The notes: generated by a model from the letters alone, not told the origin. A stretch of DNA of 64,000 nucleotides from Sabellastarte sp. h YS-2021 (GCA_964017235.1 OZ024931.1:96180221-96244220); one strand, 5' to 3'; counted from the stretch's first letter, positions 36,300 through 46,721 are shown. Program-made: numbers and translations.

Positions 36300-36489
36300 A
36301 AGCACTTTTCATGACTGACAAAAAACACCTGTGGCAGCCATCTTGTTTCTCAAAATGAGGCCAAAAATATTCCCAGACAACATTTTATGGTTATTAATAT
36401 ATACTGCAAACTTAAGAAAGCTAGCTATAATATTTTTTTTCATCAGAGCAGTAATGGTGAAATCTCTCTCTACACACTGCGGCTATCCA
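36300..36489 (+). repeat. J module before an A array
   Basis: This J module copy (GCAGCCATCTTGTTTCTC, AAAATGAGGCCAAAA, GCTAGCTATAATATTTTT) is followed by a segment ending CACACTGCGGCTATCC, which joins directly to A sequence at ACAATGATTTACTCAAC. It shows that D, J and A are adjacent parts of one element. Confidence 0.75.
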
Positions 36490-38043
36490 GTGGATACAAT
36501 GATTTACTCAACAGTGAGAACCTGAAAGTAGCTATTGCTCAGCTATGCCATGACATAGAGGTCTGCAATTTCACTATGTTATAGCTGACCAAAAATTCTG
36601 TGAATAACATATTTAACAAATTACTCTAAATGTAATAGTTTTCAAGTTACAACTGATTTACTCAACAGTGAGAACCTCAAAGGAACTATTACTCAGCTAT
36701 GCAATGAGCTACATGTCTGAAATTTTACTATGTTATAGCTAACCCAAAAGTAGGTGAACAACATATTTAAGCAAACTACTGTAAATGCAATAGTTTTCAA
36801 GCTACAACTGATTTACTCAGAACCTGAAAATAGCTATTGCTCCGCTATGCTATGAGCTATAGGTCTGTAATTTCACTATGATATAGCTGACCCAAAAGTA
36901 GGTGAACAATATATTTTAACAAAATACTCCAAATGCAATATTTTTCAAGTTATAGCTGATTTACTCAACAGTCAGTACCTGAGAATAGCTATTGCTCAGT
37001 TGTGCCATGAGCTATAGGTCTATAATTTCACTATGTTATAGCTGACCCAAAAGTAGCTGAATAACATATTTGCACAAATTTCTGTAAATGCAATAGTTTT
37101 CCAATTATAACTGATTTACTCAACAGTGAGAACTTCAAAGTAGCTATTACTCAGCTATGAAATGAGCCACAGGTCTGAAACTTCACTATGTTATAGCTGA
37201 CCCCAAAATAGGTGAATAACATATTGAAACAAAATACTCTAAATGCAATAGTTTTCAAGTTATAAGTGATTTACTCAACAGTGATAACCTAAAAGTAGCT
37301 ATTACCCAGCTATGCCATGAGCTACAGGTCTGAAATTTTACTATGTTATAGCTGGCCCAAAAGTAGCTGAATAACATATTTATACGAAATTCTCTAAATG
37401 CAATAGTTTTTAAGTTACAAGTGATTTTACTCATGATGGAAGTTACTGAAAAGCCCAAAAGTAGCTATTACTCACTTAGCTATTGAGACAGACACCCAAC
37501 TTACTCACCATATTGTAGCTATGAAAAAAGTAGCTGAATAACATATTTTAACAAAATGCTCTAAATACAACACTTTTCAAGTTATAAGTGATTTATTCAA
37601 CAGTGATAACCTAAAAGTAGCTATTACTCAGCTATGCCATGAGCTACAGGTCTAAAATTTTACTATGTTATAGCTGACCGAAAAGTAGCTGAATAACATA
37701 TTTATACGAAATTCTCTAAATGCAATAGTTTTCAAGTTATAAGCGATTTACTCAACAGTGATAACCTAAAAGTAGCTATTACTCAGCTATGCCATGAGCT
37801 ACAGGTCTGAAATTTCACTATGTTATAGCTGGCCCAAAAGTAGCTGAATAACATATTTATACGAAATTCTCTAAATGCAATAGTTTTTAAGTTACAAGTG
37901 ATTTTACTCATAATGGAAGTTACTGAAAAGCCCAAAAGTAGCTATTACTCACTTAGCTATTGAGACAGACACCCAACTTACTCACCATATTGTAGCTATG
38001 AAAAAAGTAGCTGAACAACATATTTTCACAAAATGCTGTAAAT
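36490..38043 (+). repeat. A satellite array up to the DIRS insertion
   Basis: About ten units, nearly identical to 1336-2754, including the dimer variants and the order of units, break off at GCTGTAAAT where DIRS copy 1 begins. The rest of the unit, GCAACACTTTTGAAG, is at 44426. Confidence 0.9.
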
Positions 38044-38293
38044 TTGAAAATTTTAATTACTTAAATGTAGCTTTTATAAGCTACAAGCTTACCATGTGGG
38101 ACTTAATGCTGTTCTCGGGTTGCCACACCCGGGGCCAACGTCTTAGAAAAAAAGACCGTTCTTGTTAGCCACCGGATATACTGGTAGTTGTCGTCACGTG
38201 ATACCTTCTGACCAATCGTCCTACTTTCTCGTTGAAATTTTTAAACCTACCCCTCAGCTGTAAACAGCGGGGAGGCAGGGTGGGACTCTTCTA

Positions 38294-38396
38294 AGTCCCA
38301 CATGGTAAGCTTGTAGCTTATAAAAGCTACATTTAAGTAATTAAAATTTTCAATTTTATTACGCTACAATAGCTTACCATGTGGGACTTAATGCTG
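38294..38396. repeat. Internal complementary region of DIRS copy 1
   Basis: Positions 38294-38353 are the reverse complement of the left terminus (38044-38103), and 38354-38396 of the right terminus (44383-44425). This juxtaposition of both ends is the template used by DIRS1-type elements to join their ends in a circular intermediate. Confidence 0.9.
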
Positions 38397-38817
38397 AATT
38401 CAACCGCCCGGTGGCGGGATTACAGCTGAGACTGGAAGGTATGTCATTTTTTCTAAGATTTTGAATTAATATTTATAGAATAGTGCCAGAAATACCAGTC
38501 TGAGTCCCATTTACAGTGCCCCGATCCCGAAGGCCGGGCCTGTAACGAGCCAAAAACCTAAGTAAATGAGAGACAGTACTAAAAACTGTCTAGATGTTTT
38601 ATTGTAGGACGGAAGTGCAGCAGTGCTCACTCCGAGGTCTGAGGGTCCAAAAGGGCCCTTCACGTATGACTGACCAACCCAGTGGTTGGGCGTCTCATAA
38701 AATTTTTACAAGCTGAATATGAGATTAATGACAACTAAATAAGTCCTTAATAGAAATTACTTGATAATTAAAGAATAAAATGACCTTACCCGTAACATCT
38801 TGAAGGTAAAGGAATAC

Positions 38818-39960
38818 CTAGATCCTGGGAAAGACTCCTGAAGACTTGGTTGTAGCGGATGTGCCCCCCCCCCTTTTTTCTTTCCGAGGACAACTGGTCT
38901 GAGGGGAAGGATCTAGGACTTGTTGTGCAGCCACTACGGGTCCCAGGTACAAATTGTTGTCGGTGTCCGACCAAGTAAGGTCTTTTAGGTAAAAATTTGT
39001 AAATGTGTTGTGAGCTTTCCAGTGACAGGCTTGCATGATTTGGTCCACCGATACCCCACCGTAAAAGGCCTTAGAGGCCGCGAAGGCCCGGATGTCATGC
39101 GCTTTGACTTGGACCAAGTCCAAGGCTTGTTGATCTGCTTGTTTGTAACAAAGTAAAATGGTTTGTTTCAACCATGAAGAGAGTGTAGCGGGTCTGATGT
39201 CTGAGGTATGTCCTTTCTTAAAGGAGATGAAAAGGAGAGAACGAGACCCTCTCAGGTCTTTAGTTCGGTCCAAATAAAACCTCAGGGCCCGTACGGGACA
39301 CAGGGTCCTGTCTTCTTTAAACTGTCTATCCACAATGGTAGTCAGAGCAGGGATAGTCACCGGAGACACACTTTGAGAACCTTCTCTTGCTAGTTGGTTT
39401 TTGGCTATGAAATCAGAAGAAGGGAACAAGGCAACCTTTTCCCATTGGCCTAAATTGGATACTTTGTTAGCGACCCAGGCATGGATTTCGCTGCGGCGCT
39501 TGCCGGAGGCCAAGGCTAGCAAGAAAGCAGTTTTTAAAGTGAGATGTTTGAGGTCTGAGTCTTTCATGGGCTCAAAAGGTGCTTTGGTGAGCTCGTTAAG
39601 GACAACAGAAAGGTTCCACTTGGGTAAGTTTCTGGAACTTTTAGGACGATCCCTGTGAAAACTGGAGAGTAACCTATGAAGGTCTGCATTGTGTGCAATA
39701 TGTTGGGCCGTTGGGCCCAAAGTGTCAACGATTGCAGTCCTGTAGCCATCAATGGTCGAGGGGCGCCTGTTTAGGTCTTGGTACAGGTACATGAAGAAAT
39801 CTGAGATTTGTTTCACAGATGGAGTGGAGAAATCCACCGAATTTTCTCTGCACCATTTTTCAAATAGGGCCCACTTTGACTTGTAGATGGTCCTTGTTGA
39901 TGACCGCTGAGGGGCAGCAATTCTCTCTGCCACCTCCACAGAGAAGCCTTGTTCTTGGAG
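38818..39960 (-). CDS. DIRS tyrosine recombinase region (element gene)
   Basis: A SAM-like N-terminal part (near FEKWCRENSVDF and the DGYRTAIVDTLG segment) is followed by a catalytic domain with LALASGKRRSEIHAW, VKAHDIRAFAASKAF and a NFYLKDL tail, as in the phage-integrase-like recombinases of DIRS elements. The frame is also open upstream beneath the RT frame, but that part looks like overlap rather than domain. It would act in integration of the element through a circular form. Part of a mobile element, not a host gene. Confidence 0.85.
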   Translation of the reverse strand, partial: LQEQGFSVEVAERIAAPQRSSTRTIYKSKWALFEKWCRENSVDFSTPSVKQISDFFMYLYQDLNRRPSTIDGYRTAIVDTLGPTAQHIAHNADLHRLLSSFHRDRPKSSRNLPKWNLSVVLNELTKAPFEPMKDSDLKHLTLKTAFLLALASGKRRSEIHAWVANKVSNLGQWEKVALFPSSDFIAKNQLAREGSQSVSPVTIPALTTIVDRQFKEDRTLCPVRALRFYLDRTKDLRGSRSLLFISFKKGHTSDIRPATLSSWLKQTILLCYKQADQQALDLVQVKAHDIRAFAASKAFYGGVSVDQIMQACHWKAHNTFTNFYLKDLTWSDTDNNLYLGPVVAAQQVLDPSPQTSCPRKEKRGGGTSATTKSSGVFPRI

Positions 39961-42119
39961 TTGTCCGCTCCTAGACACCAGGCGTGGAGGTTCAGGTGCT
40001 GGGGGTTGTTGTGGAACACCAGCTTGTGGGACTGTTTGAGTAGGGTTGTTGACACTGGGAGTTGCAGTGGGATCTCTGTTGAGAGCTGCACTAGGTCCCA
40101 AAACCAGGGCATCCCTGGCCAGCCTGGGGCTATTACGATGATCAGGCACTGGCATTGCCTGATCTTTTGGATCACCTTGTGAAGGAGAGCCGTAGGAGGG
40201 TACGCATATGCTGTGAGGTTGGTCCAGTTTATGTTCAGAGCATCTATGTCCCAGGCCTTTGGGTCTGGGATAGGAGACACGTATAGAGGGAGTTTGTGGT
40301 TCAGGTGAGTGGCAAACAAGTCTACATGAGGGGTGAACCACTTCTGGCAGATCTGTTTGAAGACCTGTGGGTGCAGAGACCATTCGGTTGACTGCACTTG
40401 GTTGGACCTGGATAGCAGGTCGGCCATCACATTCAGGCACCCTGGAATGTGCCTGGCTTTCAATGTTATGTGATAGTGATGGCACCAGGTCATGATCTTC
40501 CACAGGAGAGCACACATCTCTGCCGAGTGTGTTCCTCCTTGTTTGTTGATGTAGGCTACCACTGTTGAGTTGTCCGTCGCAACCAACACTGTTTGATTCT
40601 GGCACTGGTCCTTGAAGTCTCGAAGGGCCAGGGAGACCGCCTTCAATTCTAGGACATTTATGTGAAGCCTTTTTTCCCGATCTGACCACAGACCTTTGGT
40701 AAAATTTTGGTCTAAGTGAGCGCCCCAACCTTCGTTTGAGGCGTCGGTAAAGAGTTGGATACTGTGGTCTTTGGGATGAAGGTCTGCACCTTTCATCACC
40801 TTGGAGGGATTTTGCCACCAATCTAGGTGGGCTGCAATGGCTTCTGTCCAGGGAAGGAGGTTGTCCAGCGACTGAGGATATCTCCAGTGCTCCTTGAGAT
40901 GAAACTGAAAGGGCCTCATGTGAAGGCGTCCCTCCGGGACCATTTTCTCCGTTGAGGCTAGCAACCCAATTAGAGACATCAAACATCTTGCAGTCAAAAC
41001 ACGTTTTGACTTGAGTCGTAGGATCAAATCCTGAAGTTTGAGCCATCTCTCTTGAGTGGGTTTTACAAGGGCTGAATCGAGGTGGTATTCGTAGCCCACG
41101 AACGAAAACACCTGTGTAGGTTTCAGTTCTGATTTTTCCTGATTTATTATCCATCCCAAGGACTGAGTCAGTTCTACTACTGCCTGAGTGTTCACTTGTG
41201 CTTCCTCCTGAGACTGGGACCTGATCAGCCAGTCGTCCAGGTATTGGTGAATTCTGAGTCCTCTTGAGAGGGCCATTAGTTTCACTTCCTTTACGATCAT
41301 TGTAAAGACCTGGGGGGCTGTGGCTAGTCCGAACGGGAGGGAGGTGAATTGGAACACCTGAGCCTTGTAGCAAAACCTTAGGTATTTCCTTGAGTTTGGG
41401 TGGATGGGGATATGCAGGTAGGCGTCCGACAGATCTATCGACGATACCCACTCCCCTGGAATCAGGGAGGTCCTGATGGACTCTGGAGTTTCCATTTTGA
41501 ACTTTTCTACGTGTAGAAAAGTATTGAGCCTGCTTAAGTCTATGACTGGCCTCCACTTTTGGTGAGGCTTGGGTACTAGGAACAGGCGACTGTAAAACCC
41601 GAGAGATTTTACATTGTCTACCCTTTCGATAGCGTTCTTTGACAGGAGAGACTGGATACAAGTAGCCAAGGCTTGGTCTTTTTGTTGGCCCTTGTACTCT
41701 GACAGAATCAGAGGAAATCTGATCAAGTTTGGCTTTGAACGGAATGGCAGAACGTAGCCATTGGTGATAATGTTTAACACGTTTTGAGAACATTTGTTTG
41801 TGAGCCAGTCTCTCCTGAAAGAACGGAGGCGACCTCCTACTGGTGGACTGAGTGAGGCTTTGGAGGAGTCATTGGGGAGGGGGGTTTCCACGCCCCCTTC
41901 CTCTATTGTGGGGTCGAAAACGACCCCTGAAGCCTCTGAAGTTGGATTTTCCTCTTCCCGAAGGAAAGGACTGGTTACTGCTTTGAGAGGTATTGCCCCC
42001 ATAGGGGCGTTTCCTGTAGGAGCCTCTTTTCTTGTGGGGACCACGAAAGGGCTTATTCTGGTAGGGTGGAAAACCCTGAGAATCTTTTGAGGTGCCTTTT
42101 TTGAGAAGGAAGTCCTCAC
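39813..42119 (-). CDS. DIRS reverse transcriptase/RNase H (element gene)
   Basis: RT motifs in order are FLVPKPHQKWRPVIDLSRLN, SSIDLSDAYLHIPI, LPFGLATAPQVFT and the catalytic YLDDW. An RNase H domain follows (LFTDASNEGWGAHL, NVLELKAVSLAL, VATDNSTVVAYI), then a region with HVDLFATHLN and PGWPGMPWFWD that is typical of DIRS proteins. The frame overlaps the gag-like frame on its 5' side and the recombinase on its 3' side, as known in the family. Confidence 0.9.
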   Translation of the reverse strand: MRTSFSKKAPQKILRVFHPTRISPFVVPTRKEAPTGNAPMGAIPLKAVTSPFLREEENPTSEASGVVFDPTIEEGGVETPLPNDSSKASLSPPVGGRLRSFRRDWLTNKCSQNVLNIITNGYVLPFRSKPNLIRFPLILSEYKGQQKDQALATCIQSLLSKNAIERVDNVKSLGFYSRLFLVPKPHQKWRPVIDLSRLNTFLHVEKFKMETPESIRTSLIPGEWVSSIDLSDAYLHIPIHPNSRKYLRFCYKAQVFQFTSLPFGLATAPQVFTMIVKEVKLMALSRGLRIHQYLDDWLIRSQSQEEAQVNTQAVVELTQSLGWIINQEKSELKPTQVFSFVGYEYHLDSALVKPTQERWLKLQDLILRLKSKRVLTARCLMSLIGLLASTEKMVPEGRLHMRPFQFHLKEHWRYPQSLDNLLPWTEAIAAHLDWWQNPSKVMKGADLHPKDHSIQLFTDASNEGWGAHLDQNFTKGLWSDREKRLHINVLELKAVSLALRDFKDQCQNQTVLVATDNSTVVAYINKQGGTHSAEMCALLWKIMTWCHHYHITLKARHIPGCLNVMADLLSRSNQVQSTEWSLHPQVFKQICQKWFTPHVDLFATHLNHKLPLYVSPIPDPKAWDIDALNINWTNLTAYAYPPTALLHKVIQKIRQCQCLIIVIAPGWPGMPWFWDLVQLSTEIPLQLPVSTTLLKQSHKLVFHNNPQHLNLHAWCLGADNSKNKASLWRWQRELLPLSGHQQGPSTSQSGPYLKNGAEKIRWISPLHL

Positions 42120-44034
42120 CTTCCTTCACTAATTGAGACTCGAACAAGGAGGGGTCCCAAAAGGACGAGTTCCTGAGTTCTTGACGTCTCGTTTCTCCTA
42201 ATTGAGGATGTAATAGAGTCATCTCGGCTTCGCGCCTAAGCAAGCCGGTATTAGCCATAGAGTATAATTCCCTCTGCAAAATATGGGCTAGAGATTTGCT
42301 GAGACAAGTGAGGGCCCTGTGTTGAACAAGTACTGTCTTGTTCCAAAAATCTAAGTAGTCAGCTACTTCCTCATATCCGCGCTTTGCTGCTCTCTCAGGA
42401 TCGGCACCTTTTTGAATCTGAGATTTAATCTTCTTGACCGTAGACTTGATGCTATGTTGGCATTTTTCCAATGAAGCATTGCAAGAAGAGGAGGTCTTGG
42501 CAAAAGCAGCGGTGAAGTTGAGGGTAGAGATATTTTGTCTAGCCTGAAGTTCTAGCTCCTTGAGGACTGGAAGGGGAACTCTGGCTACTGGGGGCCCAGA
42601 CGGTCTAGGAGTAATACAGATCTTAGCAAAGTCTGTATTCAACTCCTGGATTTTGTCTTGAAAAGTTGGTTGTCCCACCTTGTACCACTTTGAAGTTGAG
42701 GGAGGAGGCTTGACATATTTTCCCTCAGATAAGTTGGCAGCCTTAAAGTCATGTTGGAATTTATCAAAGGCGTCCTTGATAACTGAGCTAAGTGGAAGAA
42801 TAGAGGAGGGACCTCTAGGTCTGAGCTCTTGACGGCCTTTTTCATCATCCAGACCCAACACCGAGGTGGAAGACCTGGGCATAGATTCCCTGGGGTCAGG
42901 GAGAGACAAAATACGCCTGAAGGTATCAACTTCCTCAGAGTATTGTGAGGGCATGTCAGACAAAGCTACTGCCCTATAATAAGGGGGGTCTGGATCATGT
43001 TGTGGGAGGTCTTGATCAGAAGCAACTCCTGAGGGCTGAGCCCTAGAGGGCTTAGAAGACCTGTGTCTGGCTACAGGGGAGTGGTCCTCCTCTGAGGTAA
43101 AAGACACGTATCTAGATCTTGATTTATGTTTGCTCTTGTCAGAGTGCTTTTTGGATCTAGAAGAAGGGATCCGAGGTTCATCGGAATCCTCATTTAGTTG
43201 GTCCGAGGCAGAGCTCGGGTCAACTGGCTGCCTATGGCTTTGCTTTTTGTGAGAGTACGAAACCTCTTCGGGATGACCTTCAGAGGGGGCAACGTACTGA
43301 TCCGAGGAAGGTTGAGTAGATACTAAACGGGGAGGAAGAGTTGGACCGTAGTCCACATCCATATCCTCGCTTGGAATGTTAGTACCAGATCTCGGAGGGG
43401 GCAAATCCAGAGGGGCAGCAGAAGTACTGGACAAGCCAGGTTTTGAAGCAAGAGTCGAGGGCTGTGCCTCGACTTTCTGTTTTACAGTCAACTCCTCTCG
43501 GAGTGACCTAAAAGCTTCCAACATGGATGCCTGAAAGGAACCCATTTGCTGCTGTAAGTGTATATTTAAGGAATCACCGAGTGATTTCTCTAAATTTGAC
43601 TGGATTTTATTTTGCAAAGCAGTGCCAGGGGTGGGTGGGACGGTTTTTGCTGGCGTTTTCAAAGACAGGGAACTGAAGGCAAGAGGTTGTGGACGGGGGG
43701 GTGAGGTAAAAAGGCTATCAGCCGCACACTCGAGGTCTGCATTAGACCCAGTGAAGGAATCCCCGTCGCCTTCACCCAAAAGATCTAGTTCATCTTTGGA
43801 ACTAGTTGTCGCTTTCTGCTTTTTCAAATACCGTTTCCGGTTTTGGATTTTCTGAAGTTGCTCATCTGTAAAAGACGTGCAAACTTCGCAAGGGGTTTCA
43901 AAGGTGACACAGGGGTCATCTCCCTTGCCAGCCTCCCTACAGGTAGGGCAGAAATTATGTGTATCAAAACTAAAGCAGAAATGGCGGCATTTCTGCGCTC
44001 TCGGTTTGTCTTTATTTGCTTGATGTGTAGACAT
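41869..44034 (-). CDS. DIRS gag-like protein (element gene)
   Basis: I take the start as the ATG at 44034 (MSTHQANKDK), though the frame is open to 44103. Near the N-terminus is a Cys/His-rich stretch (HNFCPTCREAG, then CEVC) that may bind metal. The middle is Ser/Pro/Gln-rich and low complexity. Toward the C-terminus lie helical segments and an Arg/Gly-rich end (GRGRGNPPPQ). Length and position fit ORF1 of DIRS elements; function as a nucleic-acid-binding structural protein is inferred. Confidence 0.75.
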   Translation of the reverse strand: MSTHQANKDKPRAQKCRHFCFSFDTHNFCPTCREAGKGDDPCVTFETPCEVCTSFTDEQLQKIQNRKRYLKKQKATTSSKDELDLLGEGDGDSFTGSNADLECAADSLFTSPPRPQPLAFSSLSLKTPAKTVPPTPGTALQNKIQSNLEKSLGDSLNIHLQQQMGSFQASMLEAFRSLREELTVKQKVEAQPSTLASKPGLSSTSAAPLDLPPPRSGTNIPSEDMDVDYGPTLPPRLVSTQPSSDQYVAPSEGHPEEVSYSHKKQSHRQPVDPSSASDQLNEDSDEPRIPSSRSKKHSDKSKHKSRSRYVSFTSEEDHSPVARHRSSKPSRAQPSGVASDQDLPQHDPDPPYYRAVALSDMPSQYSEEVDTFRRILSLPDPRESMPRSSTSVLGLDDEKGRQELRPRGPSSILPLSSVIKDAFDKFQHDFKAANLSEGKYVKPPPSTSKWYKVGQPTFQDKIQELNTDFAKICITPRPSGPPVARVPLPVLKELELQARQNISTLNFTAAFAKTSSSCNASLEKCQHSIKSTVKKIKSQIQKGADPERAAKRGYEEVADYLDFWNKTVLVQHRALTCLSKSLAHILQRELYSMANTGLLRREAEMTLLHPQLGETRRQELRNSSFWDPSLFESQLVKEGEDFLLKKGTSKDSQGFPPYQNKPFRGPHKKRGSYRKRPYGGNTSQSSNQSFPSGRGKSNFRGFRGRFRPHNRGRGRGNPPPQ

Positions 44035-44425
44035 TTTGTACGCAATAAAAGACGTAGAAAGAAATAGCCTGAACCGAGGAAAACTCAAAACACGCGACTG
44101 CAATAAAAATACTTATCCTGTGGAAATGAAACTTTAACAGAATAATCTATGATATATATTACAAGAAATATGCAAATATTAGCCTCCAACAATAAGTAAA
44201 GACTGAGAAATAAATGAAAATGTCTGTATATTTACAAACTGCTACCAGTCAATCGTGGCCAACGAGAAAGTAGGACGATTGGTCAGAAGGTATCACGTGA
44301 CGACAACTACCAGTATATCCGGTGGCTAACAAGAACGGTCTTTTTTTCTAAGACGTTGGCCCCGGGTGTGGCAACCCGAGAACAGCATTAAGTCCCACAT
44401 GGTAAGCTATTGTAGCGTAATAAAA

Positions 44426-44876
44426 GCAACACTTTTGAAGTTATAAGTGATTTAGTGCATGATTTCATGAATTTTAATGCATTAAAAATTATTAAAAAAA
44501 TTTATTAAAAAAAAGGTAAGACAGATCCAGGTCTCATACTCACACAAGAGAATCTACCTCTAGACTAGTACATATATGCAACATATGAGAGAAATCCCTG
44601 CAATAGTCACTGAGAAAATTGTGATAAAAAGTTGAAATTTTCACTTTTGGTGGGGGTACCCCCCTTGTAATGTCTCTAGCAAACAGACGAACAGACAGAT
44701 TTGCATGCCTTGAATAATTTTTCATCCTCGATAGATAAGGTATCTTTTAAAAAAAACAGCATGTCTCTAGGCCTTGTAGTTTTTGAGAAGAAGTTGTTCA
44801 CGCGGACGCGGATGCGGACGCCCACGCCGCAGAGTGATGACATAATGTCAGCTGACTGACAAGTCAGCTGACATAA
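44426..44876 (+). mobile_element. Tail1 module after DIRS copy 1
   Basis: The rest of the interrupted A unit (44426-44446) is followed by a complete tail1 with short hexamer run (44799-44825) and perfect terminal hairpin. It is nearly identical to 2755-3220. Confidence 0.85.
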
Positions 44877-45075
44877 AAACAGCATGTCTCTGGGTGTTGT
44901 AGTCTTGGAGGAGAAGTTGTTCATGCAGACGAGGACATGTACCCCAACGCCGCAGAGTTATGACATAAAAACAGCATGTCTCTGGGCCTTGTACTTGGTG
45001 GAAAAGTTTTTCACATGGATGCGGATGCCACAAAGCGATGCCATAATATCAGTTGACTGACAAGTCAGCTGACAA
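44877..45075 (+). mobile_element. Two further partial tail1 ends in tandem
   Basis: AAACAGCATGTCTCTGGG begins at about 44877 and again at about 44969. Each copy runs through the GC-rich and GCCGCAGAG part; the first ends ATGACATAA, the second has the hairpin TCAGTTGACT/AGTCAGCTGAC. The first is plausibly the displaced remainder of the tail1 cut at 27409. Confidence 0.6.
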
Positions 45076-45649
45076 AAACTCCTTTTAGGTTTCTTATTAT
45101 TGTTCCTAGAGGTTCAGAATGTGAAAACAGTCCAAAGGAAGTCATGGCCTGCAATCATTTTGCTGTGAAAAATTTTGGTCTTATTTTTGAAAGACAAAAT
45201 AGCCAAATTTGCCGATTCTTTGAACTCATAAGATGCTCTAAATCTTGAAATATTGCAAATATTTCAACCAAAGATATGTGGCTAGGAAAGCTAGCATGAT
45301 AGTAATTTTAGCCTTATATCTCCATTATTATTGGTTCTACACCTTTGACATTTGAAAACAACCTACTCAAAATCTTGCCCTATGAATCTTTAGCAAGTGT
45401 AAAATATGATCTTTGACCCTTGCTTCAAAGTCAAGTGCAAGGTCAACAAGCTAAAGGCCAAATTTGGGATATTTCTTGACATTTTGGCCTAGTACTAAGA
45501 TACAGAAGGACATATCATCCTATGGCTAATATAGATAATACAAATAAATGTCCCTTGTATCCATAGTCTTGCTTTGTGGTGTTCCACTAGAAGACCAATG
45601 GAAGCCTTCTAAATGTCAAATTCAAGGCATTTCTTCTGGCACAAATAAA
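45076..45649. other. Unassigned sequence
   Basis: No repeat family seen elsewhere is recognised here, and no exon. It probably belongs to the interior of the inverted F element that ends at 46265. Confidence 0.4.
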
Positions 45650-46265
45650 AAATGTTGATTTTCTCAAAAACCGTTAGGGATACAGCAATTTTGGAAAATT
45701 ATGGACCCTCTGGGTTCTGTAGACCTTGGAAATTATGCCTTTGAAATATTTTAATTTTCTGAATTCTGACTGTCATCTTGAAGTTTGCCAGAAATGGAAA
45801 ATGTTGATTATCTCGTAAACTGTTAGAGATACAGCAATTTTGCTCAAATTTTGGCTTCCAGATACTGTTGACGATGGATATAATGCCTCTGAAAAATTTT
45901 TTAATTTTCAGAATTTTAACCGTCATCCTGAATTTTGCCGGAAATGGAAAATGTTGATTATCTTGAAAACTGTTACAGATAGAGTTATTTCAAGCAGATT
46001 TCGGACCCTTTGGGTACTATAAACCCAGATATAATACCTCTGAAAGATTTTGTTATTTTCTGAATTCCAGCGGCCATCTTGAATTTTGATGGAAATGGAA
46101 AATTTCGACAATCTCAAAAACCATTACAAATACAGCGATTTTGATCAAAATGTTTGACCCTGGGTCATGTATTTAAAAGGCCTTTTGAACACCTTTTTGT
46201 TGTTAAACTTTCACCATTTCTACTTAATACACGGTTGGGGGATAAACACCATGGCAGTGGTCTTG
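45650..46265 (+). mobile_element. Inverted F-type repeats ending in head2 (CTTG)
   Basis: Units of about 150 bp (GGAAAATGTTGATTATCTCG near 45795 and 45944, related at 46098) are diverged F repeats in reverse orientation. They end in the reverse complement of head2: hairpin ACCATGGCAGTGGT (46248-46261) and CTTG (46262-46265). This element therefore points opposite to the others in the window. Its far end was not found. Confidence 0.55.
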
Positions 46266-46713
46266 TTATCTTTATGGATTTTTTTTACACAATCCATTGG
46301 AATTTACATGTTTGTATTTCAAGTTCATTTTAATGGCTAATATCCTTAAATATCTTGTTTGTTTTGCACTTGAATTTGCCTGAAAATGCTCAATCGCAAA
46401 TTGTTATAAGATAAATAACATTTTCCATTACTGCCAAAACTCAAGGTGTTGGCCATTTTTAATGGCTGTAAAAACTTGTCCTTACCACCAACAGAGGCCA
46501 AAATTTATACAAAATCACTCTACTTTTATGGTTTTCGAGATGAAACAACATTTTCCATTTCCACCAAAAATCAAGATGGCAGAGAAATCCCATGAGGTGA
46601 TCTATTTTTGAGTTATTGCATACACAAGGAAATTTCTACAGTGGCGGCAGTGGCGGCAGTGGCAGCAGAGCAATGGAGTTGAATCCAGTATACCTTTTCG
46701 TTTAGGGATATAA
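46266..46713 (-). mobile_element. Terminal fragment of an element-4-like Helitron-like element
   Basis: An F-like unit is followed by CACAAGGAAATTTCTAC, a GGCGGCAGT trinucleotide-like tract and an end with GGGATATAA at 46713. It matches the right end of element 4 (35890-35991). The end falls 8 bp from the predicted splice donor of the collagen-like exon. Confidence 0.65.
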
Positions 46714-46721
46714 TTATTTAC

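Larger units (their letters stand above)
38044..44425 (-). mobile_element. DIRS-type tyrosine-recombinase retroelement, copy 1 (6.4 kb), looks whole
   Basis: Inverted terminal repeats at 38087-38234 and 44260-44407 (148 bp) are identical by eye. An internal complementary region at 38294-38396 matches the two ends joined, as in DIRS1-like elements. Three long, overlapping open regions (gag-like, RT/RNase H, tyrosine recombinase) are on the minus strand. The precise empty site at 2754/2755 shows insertion without target duplication. I see no clear break in the main coding regions. Identical repeats suggest a young insertion. Confidence 0.9.
27410..44876 (-). mobile_element. Head1/tail1 Helitron-like element with three nested insertions
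   Basis: The left end is CAAGAGGAGAG with a perfect AGTGCCC/GGGCACT hairpin; the right end is tail1 at 44447-44876. The element's own sequence is D repeats, a J module and A repeats, about 3.0 kb. It is interrupted by element 5 copy 1 (27803-32626), element 4 (32768-35991) and DIRS copy 1 (38044-44425). D and A units rejoin cleanly across each insertion, which fixes the order of events. Confidence 0.7.

Noticed and set aside
39208-40182. Plus-strand frames opposite the DIRS coding region
   Set aside because: Antisense shadows of the recombinase and RT frames, with no motifs of their own.
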